From: an uncultured Bacteroidales bacterium
GTDB taxonomy: Bacteria > Bacteroidota > Bacteroidia > Bacteroidales > Bacteroidaceae
DNA: 46,182 nt
Reading direction: 5' to 3'
Assembly: GCA_947303715.1 (NCBI GenBank)
Contig: CAMYYY010000020.1
Location: forward strand, 1 to 46,182
This document shows, piece after piece, positions 8,004-16,850 of the stretch. Within the stretch, counting starts at the first letter, position 1; the number at the start of each line of letters is the position of its first letter. The notes under the pieces were generated by a model, which searched no databases, was not told where the DNA came from, and worked only from the letters and a program-made list of their open reading frames with translations. The position numbers and the translations under genes were made by a program.

Positions 8004-9410
8004 ATGAAAATCAAGGATATCTTTTTTTCATTTTTCATCTTATTTGTTTCATTATTAGGATTGGCATCGTGCGATAGCGATACCGGCTCAATGGGTATCA
8101 GCACGACTCCCACCAGCGACTCGCTGACCATACGTACCGCCATCTATCAGGCTACCTCACGCTCGGTGCTGGTTGATTCCGTACTGGGTAAGACGGGCAC
8201 CGTCTATTTTGGCCGATACACCGACCCAGAAACAAAAAGCCTCTTCACCTCGGACTTTATCACCCAGTTCAACTGCGTGGAAGGCGGAAGCGTATTCCCC
8301 CCCGCCGACAGCATCAAGGGTGACTCTGCCCAGCGTCTGGAGCTCCGCCTCTTCTTCACCAGCCACTATGGTGCTGACGACAACGCCATGCAATTGGAGG
8401 TCTATCCACTGGAACGTACGCTCATCGAAGGTACGCCTTACTATACCAACCTCAACCCTGCAGACTACCTTGCTGACGGCGCTGAACCCATTGCCCGAAA
8501 AGCCTATACCGCCCTCGACTATGCCCTTGACGATGATGTGCTTTCTGACGAAGACCACTACCACAACGTCTGCATCCCCCTCCCCACGCAGATGGGCACG
8601 GACATCATCCGCGACTACCGCCTTCATCCTGAGCATTTCTCCGGTGCCACCAGCTTTATTGAAAATGTCTGCAAGGGTTTCTATATTAAGTGTACAGCTG
8701 GCGACGGCACCGTGCTCTGTATCGACCATGTCAGTCTGAACGTCAGCTTCAATATGGCGCGAACAGACAGCACTTACACTACCCAGTTCATGGGCTCGCA
8801 GGAGGTGCTTCAGGTAAACAGTTTCGATAATCAGGGCCTCGAACCGCTCGTGGGCGACAACACCTGCTCGTGGCTGAAGACACCCGCAGGCATATTCACC
8901 GAGGTCACCCTACCTATCGACGAGATCACCCGCGCCGAGCAGGACACCATCAATTCAGCCCGTATCATTTTCCAGAAATACAACTCCGATGACACCGACG
9001 GCACCCCCTTCGGCGCCCCCACCAACCTGCTACTTATCCGCAAGAGCGAGGCACATGCCTTCTTTGAGCAGAACCACATCCCCGATGGCGTTACCTCCTT
9101 CCTTCACACAAGGAAGAAAGAAAACGGCTATGACGACATCTATCTTACAAAATACAATCAATACCTTTTCGACAACATAGCCCGTCTCATCATTACCTGC
9201 CGAAACGAACGCGATGCCTGGACGGGCAACGACGACTTTGAGGCCACCCACCCCGACTGGAACAAGGTGCTGCTCATTCCCGTCACCGTCACCACGGACA
9301 ACGCTGGCAGCATTATCACGTTGCGTCACGATTTCAGCCTCTCGTCTGCACGCCTGCGTGGCGGCACCGACCCAATCGAGATCCGCATCATCACCAGCGC
9401 ATTTAAATAA
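8004..9410 (+). CDS. DUF4270 family lipoprotein
   Basis: This 468-residue protein begins MKIKDIFFSFFILFVSLLG and has a lipobox ending LASC, so it is a predicted surface or periplasmic lipoprotein. The beta-rich body, with repeated domains ending in strand-like runs such as LLIPVTVTTDNAGSI, fits DUF4270, a Bacteroidota-specific family of unknown biochemical role. I chose ATG 8004 because the signal peptide starts there; the frame is open further up to 7971 but that stretch is not signal-like. It lies 44 nt after the glycogen synthase-like gene, and its TAA shares one base with the ATG of the arabinofuranosidase gene (9410). Confidence 0.8.
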   Translation: MKIKDIFFSFFILFVSLLGLASCDSDTGSMGISTTPTSDSLTIRTAIYQATSRSVLVDSVLGKTGTVYFGRYTDPETKSLFTSDFITQFNCVEGGSVFPPADSIKGDSAQRLELRLFFTSHYGADDNAMQLEVYPLERTLIEGTPYYTNLNPADYLADGAEPIARKAYTALDYALDDDVLSDEDHYHNVCIPLPTQMGTDIIRDYRLHPEHFSGATSFIENVCKGFYIKCTAGDGTVLCIDHVSLNVSFNMARTDSTYTTQFMGSQEVLQVNSFDNQGLEPLVGDNTCSWLKTPAGIFTEVTLPIDEITRAEQDTINSARIIFQKYNSDDTDGTPFGAPTNLLLIRKSEAHAFFEQNHIPDGVTSFLHTRKKENGYDDIYLTKYNQYLFDNIARLIITCRNERDAWTGNDDFEATHPDWNKVLLIPVTVTTDNAGSIITLRHDFSLSSARLRGGTDPIEIRIITSAFK

Positions 9411-11971
9411 TGAAGAACATGAGGGCTCATAGGCTGTGCAGGAACGTACGGAGCAGCGAGAGCAAAGATGTGCGTGCACAGTCTCTGCCGAGTCGCGACG
9501 GACGAAGAGCGAAGCTCAACGCGGTATGCCGTATCTCTACTATTCCCTGCATAGCTACTTTTTTTTCGCTTGTATTCCTATTCCCTACCCTTTCCCTTGC
9601 AGATAACGTAACGGAAGGCTGGCTGAAGCCCTACGTCAACGGACGTGGACTTGCCTTTGAATACAGCAGCGACAGCATCCATTGGCAGATTCTGGGACAT
9701 GGACGCACCTTTGTCGATAGCGATTTCGGTACTTGGGGCGCTGAGAAGAAAATGTCCGACCCTTGCCTTTTCCAGAACGACGATGGCCTTTGGACGCTGA
9801 TGTGGATACCGAACAAGCGATACAACCAATACGCCATCTGCACCAGTCCCGACCTAATTCATTGGAAGCCGCAGGACTACCCTACACTTACACCCGCCAT
9901 TGAGCAGACCATGCAAGAATACCGAAGCACCGCCATTCGTGTTCCATGGAGCCTCATCGAACAGCTCCACCTGCGCTGCGAACACCTTGATGCACGCGAC
10001 AAACGCCACTCCGAAAGCCTCCTGCAAGACGAAAGGCTCTTCCCCGACCTTCAGCCCTTCGGTATCCAGCTAACCTTCGACACAAACGACGCCAAAGCCA
10101 TTTCAGACGAACTTATCGGCGTCTTTTTCGAAGACATCAGCTACGGTGCCGACGGAGGACTCTATGCTGAGCTAATCCAGAATCGCGATTTTGAATACAC
10201 CCCCGGTGAGAATCGCTCTCGTCGGGATTGGGGGCCTCTCACAGCATGGGAGATACGTGGGGAAGACGCCTCTGCCCTCTCCGTCACCATAGGGACAGAA
10301 GACCCTATCCATCCCAACAACCCACACTATGCTATCTTGAATAAGATCGCCTCTGCCTCAGCCCTGTTTGCCAACACGGGCTACGATGGCATAAGCATAC
10401 GCGAAGGTGAGATGTACGATCTCTCCCTCTTCACCCGCAAAGCCCCCAACCAACGGGGCACCGTACAGCTGATAATATCTCTCCTCGGCTCTCATGGAAA
10501 TACCCTCGGCACGACAACTCTCAAGGTGAGCCACACCGCATGGAAAAAGCAAAAGGCTGTCATCCGCGGGGCGGATACCGACCCTGCTGCCAGCCTTGTC
10601 ATTGAACCGATGGAGCTGGGAAGTATCCACCTCGACATGGTGTCGCTATTCCCCCGCAACACCTTCAAGGGGCGGAAGAACGGCCTCCGTGCCGACCTTG
10701 CCCAAGCTATTGCAGATATCCATCCGAAGTTCGTCCGCTTCCCAGGCGGTTGCGTGGCCCATGGCGACGGACTCCACAACATGTATCTCTGGAAGAATAC
10801 CATCGGTCCCCTCGAAGCCCGCAAGCCCATGCGAAACATCTGGAACTACCACCAGACGTTTGGTCTCGGCTACTACGAGTACTTCCTGTTCTGCGAGGAC
10901 ATCGGTGCCGAGCCACTTCCCGTTATCCCTGCTGGAGTACCCTGCCAAAACAGCAGCGACGGTGGTCCCGGGCAACAGGGAGGCGTTCCCATGGAAGATA
11001 TGGAAGCCTTCACGCAAGACATCCTCGACCTCATTGAGTGGGCAAATGGTGATGCACGCACTACTTATTGGGGGCGCATCCGTGCACAAAGCGGACATCC
11101 CAAGCCCTTTAACCTGAAGCATATCGGTATCGGCAACGAGGACCTTATCTCCGACGTCTTCACCGAACGATTCACCTACATATATAATAAGGTACATGAA
11201 CGCTACCCCGAAATTGAGATTTGCGGAACAGTAGGTCCTTTCTACGAAGGCAGCGACTATGAATGGGGATGGAAGTTAGCTACTGAGCTGGGTGTCCCAA
11301 TGGTCGATGAACACTACTACGTCAGCCCAGGCTGGATGATTCATAATCAATACTACTATGATCATTACGACCGCTCACGTCCTCACGTCTATCTGGGCGA
11401 ATACGCCGCCCATGCCCGCGGAAGGAGGAACTGCATGGAGAGCGCACTCTGTGAAGCCCTTTATCTGACAAACGTCGAACGCAATGCCGATGTCGTCCGA
11501 ATGACCAGTTATGCCCCCCTGCTCAGTCGCGAAGGACACTCCAACTGGGACCCCGACATGATCTATTTCAACGGCACCGGCGTCCGCCTCACCCCAGGAT
11601 ATTACGTGCAGAAACTATTTGGCACCAATAGCGGCGACCACTATTTCAGCGGCACACTCACCTCTGAGAATAATCGCGAGGATGTCCGTCGCCGCATCAG
11701 CTACAGCTGTGTTACCGACAGCCATACGGGTGACATCATCGTCAAAATAGCCAGCCTGCTTCCCGTAGAGGTTAGTGCCGACGTCGACTTCACGCCCTTC
11801 GGCAAAATTTATTCTCATGCCACCGTCACCACGCTGAGCGGTGCACCTGCCGACACGAAGGCCGAGCCTATCGCATCCTATGTTACGACTTCAGACCATC
11901 ACGCACGGCTTACACTTCCTTCATACTCCTTCACCGTCATCCGCACGAAAGGGACGCTAACACCCTACTAA
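9410..11971 (+). CDS. Secreted GH51 alpha-L-arabinofuranosidase with GH43-like N-terminal piece
   Basis: This 853-residue exported enzyme is predicted to release arabinofuranosyl side chains from arabinan or arabinoxylan. Residues 14-37 are encoded by an interspersed repeat; the real signal peptide appears only after it (STIPCIATFFSLVFLFPTLS, about 43-62). Residues about 65-160 resemble a fragment of a GH43-type propeller (GRGLAFEYSSDSIHW, SDPCLFQNDDGLW, SPDLIHW). The GH51 part follows: GVFFEDISYGADGGLYAEL, RFPGGCVAHGDGL, acid/base E577 in GIGNED and nucleophile E664 in VYLGEYAA, then a beta-sandwich. The MFS transporter and DUF5107 genes follow. The start is uncertain because the repeat separates the only nearby ATG from the signal peptide. 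Confidence 0.85.
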   Translation: MKNMRAHRLCRNVRSSESKDVRAQSLPSRDGRRAKLNAVCRISTIPCIATFFSLVFLFPTLSLADNVTEGWLKPYVNGRGLAFEYSSDSIHWQILGHGRTFVDSDFGTWGAEKKMSDPCLFQNDDGLWTLMWIPNKRYNQYAICTSPDLIHWKPQDYPTLTPAIEQTMQEYRSTAIRVPWSLIEQLHLRCEHLDARDKRHSESLLQDERLFPDLQPFGIQLTFDTNDAKAISDELIGVFFEDISYGADGGLYAELIQNRDFEYTPGENRSRRDWGPLTAWEIRGEDASALSVTIGTEDPIHPNNPHYAILNKIASASALFANTGYDGISIREGEMYDLSLFTRKAPNQRGTVQLIISLLGSHGNTLGTTTLKVSHTAWKKQKAVIRGADTDPAASLVIEPMELGSIHLDMVSLFPRNTFKGRKNGLRADLAQAIADIHPKFVRFPGGCVAHGDGLHNMYLWKNTIGPLEARKPMRNIWNYHQTFGLGYYEYFLFCEDIGAEPLPVIPAGVPCQNSSDGGPGQQGGVPMEDMEAFTQDILDLIEWANGDARTTYWGRIRAQSGHPKPFNLKHIGIGNEDLISDVFTERFTYIYNKVHERYPEIEICGTVGPFYEGSDYEWGWKLATELGVPMVDEHYYVSPGWMIHNQYYYDHYDRSRPHVYLGEYAAHARGRRNCMESALCEALYLTNVERNADVVRMTSYAPLLSREGHSNWDPDMIYFNGTGVRLTPGYYVQKLFGTNSGDHYFSGTLTSENNREDVRRRISYSCVTDSHTGDIIVKIASLLPVEVSADVDFTPFGKIYSHATVTTLSGAPADTKAEPIASYVTTSDHHARLTLPSYSFTVIRTKGTLTPY
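9450..9520 (+). repeat. Interspersed 71-bp element, copy 2
   Basis: Left flank GGAGCAGCGAGAGCA and right flank TCTGCCGAGTCGCGACGGAC through GAAGCTCAAC match the copy at 12656-12726, which is also exactly 71 bp. The core differs: here a TGTGC/GCACA hairpin (9469-9480). It is translated as part of the arabinofuranosidase N-terminus. Confidence 0.85.
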
Positions 11972-11978
11972 TGGACTC

Positions 11979-13373
11979 ATGAACGCCCACCGTAAATCCT
12001 TCCTTTATTTCATCTGCGCCGTGTCAGCCATGGGCGGCCTACTCTTTGGCTATGACTGGGTGGTAATTGGTGGTGCAAAGCCGTTCTACGAATTCTACTT
12101 CGGCATTGCAGATAATCCTTTGTTGCAAGGTGTTGCCATGTCTACTGCCTTGATAGGCTGTCTGGTTGGAGCCATGATTGCCGGCGCATTGGCAGACCGT
12201 TTCGGACGAAAGCCTTTGCTGACAACGGCAGCCGTTTTATTCACGGTATCGGCTATCGGAACGGGAGCCTTCGATGACTTCACCCTATTCAACCTTGCCC
12301 GCTTTGTGGGAGGCATCGGCATTGGCGTAGCGTCGGCACTATCACCCATGTACATTGCCGAAGTCAGCCCTGCGGAGATACGTGGACGTATGGTCTCGCT
12401 GAACCAGATGACTATCGTTTTAGGCATCCTGGCGGCACAGATTGTGAACATGCTGTTAGCACGCGACACGTCGATAGCCGAATGTCAGACATGGAACGTG
12501 GCATGGGGTTGGCGATGGATGTTTTGGGCAGAGACACTTCCTGCGGCCCTGTTCCTTGTCATGAGCTTTATCATCCCTGAGAGCCCAGTGTTCCTCCGCC
12601 TGAAGGCGGAAAGGTTAATTAGTCGACGGGTCAACGGGTCAACAAGTCAACCGATGGAGCAGCGAGAGCAGAATCAAACACGTTTGAACTCTGCCGAGTC
12701 GCGACAGAGGAAAAGCGAAGCTCAACAGGTCAACAAGTCAACAAACGGACAAGCAGAGGCAGGGCTGAAAGAGTTGTTCAGCCACAAGTATGCAAAGGTG
12801 CTGCTACTGGGTATTGTCATAGCGGTATTCCAGCAATGGTGCGGCACGAACGTCATCTTCAATTATGCCGAGGAGATTTTTGTGGGAGCAGGCTTCGACG
12901 TCGATGCTATGTTCATCAACATTGTTATTACAGGCATCGCTAATGTGGTGTTCACCATCGTAGCCCTCTATACGATTGAGAAGTGGGGGCGCCGCAAACT
13001 CATGTTGTTAGGTGCAAGCGGTCTGGGGCTTATCTATCTGACCCTCGGCACCTGCTATTTCTTCGAAGTAAAAGGGTTGATGATGGTAGTTCTTGTAGTA
13101 GCAGCCATCTCCGTTTATGCCATGACCCTCGGACCTGTCACTTGGACATTACTGGCAGAGATTTTCCCAGGCAGGGTACGCGGCATCGCCATGGGTACCT
13201 GCACCTTTGCCCTCTGGGTGGGGTGCTGCACACTCACATTCTCGTTCCCCTCAATGAATGCTGCCTTAGGCTCAAGTGGCACATTCTGGATTTATAGCGG
13301 CATCTGCCTCTGTGCCTTTATCTTTCTATTCCGCCACCTGCCTGAAACAAAGGGAAAGAAGCTGGAGAATTAA
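11979..13373 (+). CDS. MFS sugar:H+ symporter (XylE/AraE-like)
   Basis: This 464-residue 12-TM transporter belongs to the sugar porter family. It has the first helix AMGGLLFGYDWVVIGG, the loop 2-3 signature GALADRFGRKP, RFVGGIGIGVASALSPMYIAE, PESP before the central loop, QQWCGTNVIFNYAEEIF in TM7, and WTLLAEIFPGRVRG near the end with terminal PETKGKKLE. With the upstream arabinofuranosidase, arabinose or another pentose is the likely substrate (inference). The central cytoplasmic loop (about residues 215-255) is encoded almost wholly by repeats: GTCAACAA-type octads around a 71-bp interspersed element. The start lies 7 nt after the previous stop. Confidence 0.9.
   Translation: MNAHRKSFLYFICAVSAMGGLLFGYDWVVIGGAKPFYEFYFGIADNPLLQGVAMSTALIGCLVGAMIAGALADRFGRKPLLTTAAVLFTVSAIGTGAFDDFTLFNLARFVGGIGIGVASALSPMYIAEVSPAEIRGRMVSLNQMTIVLGILAAQIVNMLLARDTSIAECQTWNVAWGWRWMFWAETLPAALFLVMSFIIPESPVFLRLKAERLISRRVNGSTSQPMEQREQNQTRLNSAESRQRKSEAQQVNKSTNGQAEAGLKELFSHKYAKVLLLGIVIAVFQQWCGTNVIFNYAEEIFVGAGFDVDAMFINIVITGIANVVFTIVALYTIEKWGRRKLMLLGASGLGLIYLTLGTCYFFEVKGLMMVVLVVAAISVYAMTLGPVTWTLLAEIFPGRVRGIAMGTCTFALWVGCCTLTFSFPSMNAALGSSGTFWIYSGICLCAFIFLFRHLPETKGKKLEN
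12622..12744 (+). repeat. GTCAACAA octads flanking the interspersed element in the MFS gene
   Basis: Octads at 12622-12653 (GTCGACGG, GTCAACGG, GTCAACAA, GTCAACCG) and 12729-12744 (two GTCAACAA) run in the same direction on both sides of the 71-bp element. Together they encode the central loop of the transporter. Confidence 0.8.
12656..12726 (+). repeat. Interspersed 71-bp element, copy 3
   Basis: It has the same flanks and exactly the same length as the copy at 9450-9520. The core is a different palindrome, TCAAAC/GTTTGA around AC (12674-12687). It is read through within the MFS gene. Confidence 0.85.
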
Positions 13374-13383
13374 GGGTGCATGG

Positions 13384-13412
13384 TTAAGGGTTAAGGATTA
13401 AGGGTTAAAGGT
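13384..13412 (+). repeat. GGTTAAG heptads before the DUF5107 gene
   Basis: Tandem 7-nt units GGTTAAG, GATTAAG and GGTTAAA fill the gap right up to the ATG at 13413. They take the place of a recognisable ribosome-binding site. Confidence 0.65.
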
Positions 13413-16400
13413 ATGGTAAGGGCTTGGAGAGAAACAACGGTTATCCCGACGTACGGTATTGGGAAGGCAGAGAAAAATCCCATCTTTCTGGAAGGAAGAG
13501 TCTATCAAGGTTCGAGCGGAGCCGTCTATCCCTACCCTGTGGTTGAGAGCGTGGCTGACGTGAAGACGGACGTTGCCTACGAGGCCGTATGGATAGAGAA
13601 CGAATACCTGAAGGTAATGATACTGCCTGAGCTGGGCGGACGCATCCAGATGGCCTACGACAAAATCAAGCATCGTCACTTCATCTACTACAACCACGTC
13701 ATCAAGCCCGCACTTGTAGGGCTAACAGGGCCATGGATAAGCGGCGGCATTGAGTTCAACTGGCCTCAGCATCACCGTCCCTCGACATTCCTGCCTGTCG
13801 ACTGTACCATCGAAGAACATGCCGATGGGGCTGTGACGGTATGGGTGAACGAAATGGAGCGTATGACGCACCAGAAGGGGCGGGCGGGCTTCACCCTACG
13901 ACCTGGATGCGCTTTCCTGGAGGTCAGAGGAGCCGTCTATAACCGCACGCCGCTGGCGCAGACATTCCTCTGGTGGGCGAACCCTGCCGTGGAGGTAAAC
14001 GACGATTATCAGACTGTTTTTCCCCCTGACGTGAATGCGGTGTTCGACCACGGCAAACGTGCTGTAGCCTCGTTCCCCGTTGCAACAGGCACCTATTACA
14101 AGATGGATTACTCAGCGGGAGTGGATATTTCAAACTACCGCAACATCAAAGTCCCCACCAGCTACATGGCAGCAGGCTCGAAATATGATTTCGAAGGAGG
14201 CTACGAGAACGACACGCGAGGCGGAATGCTCCACGTGGCCTCGCACCACTTTGCCCCAGGTAAGAAACAATGGACATGGGGCAACGGAGACTTCGGGCGT
14301 GCCTGGGATCGTAATCTCACGGATGCCCCTTCTCAGGAAGAGGCCAGCGTGTGGGGCATCACCCGCGAGGGCTTTCGCCCCTACATCGAGTTGATGGCTG
14401 GCGTCTATACCGAAAACCAGCCCGACTTCGCCTGGCTGATGCCCTATGAAGAGAAGCAGTTCACGCAATATTTCATGCCCTACCGCGAGCTGGGCATTGT
14501 GAAGCAAGCCACACGCGATTTCATCTTCAATATTGAAGAGGTGAAAGATGCAGGGACGTCAGAAGTAAAGGTCATGCTGCTTGCTACGTCGCGGAAGACC
14601 GTACGCATCGTGCTTCTTGGCAAGAATGGCGAGGAATATGTAAATAAGACTGTAACGCTCTCGTCCGAGGAAGTCTTTGAGCAGACGATTGATGTGAAGG
14701 GAGCCAAGTTTAATGAGCTGGTTTTTCACATTCTGCGACCCGAAGAATCTCCCATCCTCAATTTTGAATCTTCAATTTTCAATCTCCCATCCGCCCTCCT
14801 CTCCTGGCAGGCCGAGCCAGACGAAATCCGCCCCATCCCTGATGCTGCCGAGGCTGCGCTGCCTCCATCGGAAACCAAGACGAACGACCAACTCTACCTG
14901 ACAGGCTTGCATCTGGAGCAGTACCGTCATGCCACATGGAGCGCCCTTGACTATTACGAGGAAGCCTTACGCCGCAACCCCAACGATGTGCGCTGCCTGA
15001 ACCAAATGGGACTCTGGTATCTGCGGCGAGGACGTTTAGACAAGGCCGAGACGTACCTGAGAAAAGCCGTGCGCATCTGGCAGAAGCGCAATCCCAATCC
15101 CTACGACGGGGAGGCCATCTTCTATCTCGCCCTCACCCTCAGGTACCAAGGCCGCATAAACGAAGCATATGAGCTCTTCTGGAAATCGACATGGAACAAG
15201 GCATGGGCCGATGCCGGCTACTTCGAAGCGGCTTGCATCAGCACGGCACAGGGACGCTACGAAGATGCCCTCGACGAACTGGACCGTTGTCTTATTTTCA
15301 ATAGCTGCAACCACAAGGCCCGTGCCCTGAAGGCTGCCGTACTGCGCAATCTTGACCTTCAGTCTTCCTCTGTTACGACTCGGCATAGTTTCATCGACGA
15401 ATCGCTTCGGCTAGACTTGTTCAACTACGGCATCTTCTTTGAAAAATATCTGCTCACACGCGACGAGGACGTGCTACGAAAAATCGTGGAACTGATGCAC
15501 GGGAATGTCTATAACTACCATGCACTGGCGCTTGACTACGCCCAAGCGGGATTCTTGCAAGAGGCGCAGCAGGTGCTTACTATCCCTTCCGTAGCCGATG
15601 AACTAAAGGGCAAATCGCCTTTGACCTCCTATTACTTAGGATATTTCAACCTATGCCAAGGAAAGACTAATGAGGCTGCAGCCTGCTTCCGTCAGGCCGA
15701 ACAAACAGACAGCTACTGCTGCTTCCCCAACCGCCTGGAGGATGTCATCGTCCTTAACGCGGCTAAATGCGTCAATCCCCAGGGTGCCCGTGCACCCTAC
15801 TACCTCGGTTGTCTCTACTACGACAAGCGTCAGTACGACCTCGCTATCGAAAACTGGGAACTCTCTGCCCGCCTTGACCCCACGTTCCCCACAGTCTGGC
15901 GTTGCCTCGCCCTTGCCCGCTTTAATAAACAGAACATGCCTGACGAGGCCCTCGAATACATGGAGCGCGCCTTCCATCTCGACGAGACCGACGCCCGCAT
16001 GCTCATGGAGCTTGACCAGATCTACAAACGCCTGCATCGCCCGCATAAGGAACGGCTTGAATTCCTGCAGCAGCACCCCGTGCTCATCCAGCAGCGCGAC
16101 GACCTAGTGCTGGAGGAAATCACCCTGCTGAATCAGACAGGGCATTACGAGGAGGCCATGAGAAAACTCGATGCCCACACATTCCACCCCTGGGAAGGCG
16201 GCGAGGGTAAGGTCTCGGCACAATATCAGATTTGCCGCATTGAGATGGCGAAGCAACTGATTGCTAAGGGCGGAGTCCACTATCAAAAGGCCAAAAGCCT
16301 CTTGGAGGAGTGCCTCACCTATCCCCCTCATTTGGGCGAAGGAAAGCTCTACGGCGCTCAGGAGAACGACATCTACTACCTGCTGGGCATCACCTGCAAG

Positions 16401-16850
16401 GCCCTCGGCCTGAAAGACGACGCCACAAGGTGCTGGGAACTCGGCACCGTAGGCCCTACCGAACCCGCTGCCGCCATGTACTACAACGACGCGAAGCCCG
16501 ACAAAATCTTCTACGCGGGACTCTGCTATCGTGCCCTCGGACAGGAGGACAAGGCTCGTGGTCTCTTCCACCGCCTTACGGACTACGGCAGGCAGCACAT
16601 CTTTGAGCATCAGACGATGGACTACTTCGCTGTCTCGCTTCCCGACCTGCTCATCTGGGATGACTCGCTCGACAGCAAGAATCAGATTCACTGCCGCTAT
16701 ATGCTCGCCCTGGGCTATTTTGGCTTGGGCGACGATGCCCACGCCCAGCGCTACCTCGCTGAAGCAGAGACTCTCGACCCCAACCATCAGGGCTTGCAGG
16801 GACTCCGCTCCTTGATGCAATTGTATACCGCATGCGAATTGACGAACTAA
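13413..16850 (+). CDS. DUF5107 / tetratricopeptide-repeat protein
   Basis: This 1145-residue protein has no signal peptide and is probably cytoplasmic. The N-terminal ~430 residues are the DUF5107 domain, a galactose-mutarotase-like beta-sandwich (YEAVWIENEYLKVMILPELG, GGIEFNWPQHHRP, LWWANPAVEVND, WGNGDFGRAWDRN). From about 490 on it is a long array of TPR units (for example PNDVRCLNQMGLWYLRRGRL and YYLGCLYYDKRQYDLAIENW). Its place after an arabinofuranosidase and a sugar porter suggests a carbohydrate-related role; no reaction is established. Residues about 448-460 come from TTGAATC-type heptads. It overlaps mfd by 19 nt. Confidence 0.85.
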   Translation: MVRAWRETTVIPTYGIGKAEKNPIFLEGRVYQGSSGAVYPYPVVESVADVKTDVAYEAVWIENEYLKVMILPELGGRIQMAYDKIKHRHFIYYNHVIKPALVGLTGPWISGGIEFNWPQHHRPSTFLPVDCTIEEHADGAVTVWVNEMERMTHQKGRAGFTLRPGCAFLEVRGAVYNRTPLAQTFLWWANPAVEVNDDYQTVFPPDVNAVFDHGKRAVASFPVATGTYYKMDYSAGVDISNYRNIKVPTSYMAAGSKYDFEGGYENDTRGGMLHVASHHFAPGKKQWTWGNGDFGRAWDRNLTDAPSQEEASVWGITREGFRPYIELMAGVYTENQPDFAWLMPYEEKQFTQYFMPYRELGIVKQATRDFIFNIEEVKDAGTSEVKVMLLATSRKTVRIVLLGKNGEEYVNKTVTLSSEEVFEQTIDVKGAKFNELVFHILRPEESPILNFESSIFNLPSALLSWQAEPDEIRPIPDAAEAALPPSETKTNDQLYLTGLHLEQYRHATWSALDYYEEALRRNPNDVRCLNQMGLWYLRRGRLDKAETYLRKAVRIWQKRNPNPYDGEAIFYLALTLRYQGRINEAYELFWKSTWNKAWADAGYFEAACISTAQGRYEDALDELDRCLIFNSCNHKARALKAAVLRNLDLQSSSVTTRHSFIDESLRLDLFNYGIFFEKYLLTRDEDVLRKIVELMHGNVYNYHALALDYAQAGFLQEAQQVLTIPSVADELKGKSPLTSYYLGYFNLCQGKTNEAAACFRQAEQTDSYCCFPNRLEDVIVLNAAKCVNPQGARAPYYLGCLYYDKRQYDLAIENWELSARLDPTFPTVWRCLALARFNKQNMPDEALEYMERAFHLDETDARMLMELDQIYKRLHRPHKERLEFLQQHPVLIQQRDDLVLEEITLLNQTGHYEEAMRKLDAHTFHPWEGGEGKVSAQYQICRIEMAKQLIAKGGVHYQKAKSLLEECLTYPPHLGEGKLYGAQENDIYYLLGITCKALGLKDDATRCWELGTVGPTEPAAAMYYNDAKPDKIFYAGLCYRALGQEDKARGLFHRLTDYGRQHIFEHQTMDYFAVSLPDLLIWDDSLDSKNQIHCRYMLALGYFGLGDDAHAQRYLAEAETLDPNHQGLQGLRSLMQLYTACELTN
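14756..14786 (+). repeat. Heptad insert in the DUF5107 gene
   Basis: TCAATTT/TGAATCT-type 7-nt units encode the peptide LNFESSIFNL between the DUF5107 and TPR parts. The same unit family occurs at 44365-44465 and 4231-4256. Confidence 0.6.

Noticed and set aside
9410..13373. Polysaccharide utilisation locus of SusCD type
   Set aside because: There is a GH51 enzyme and a sugar porter but no SusC/SusD pair or hybrid two-component regulator in the window.
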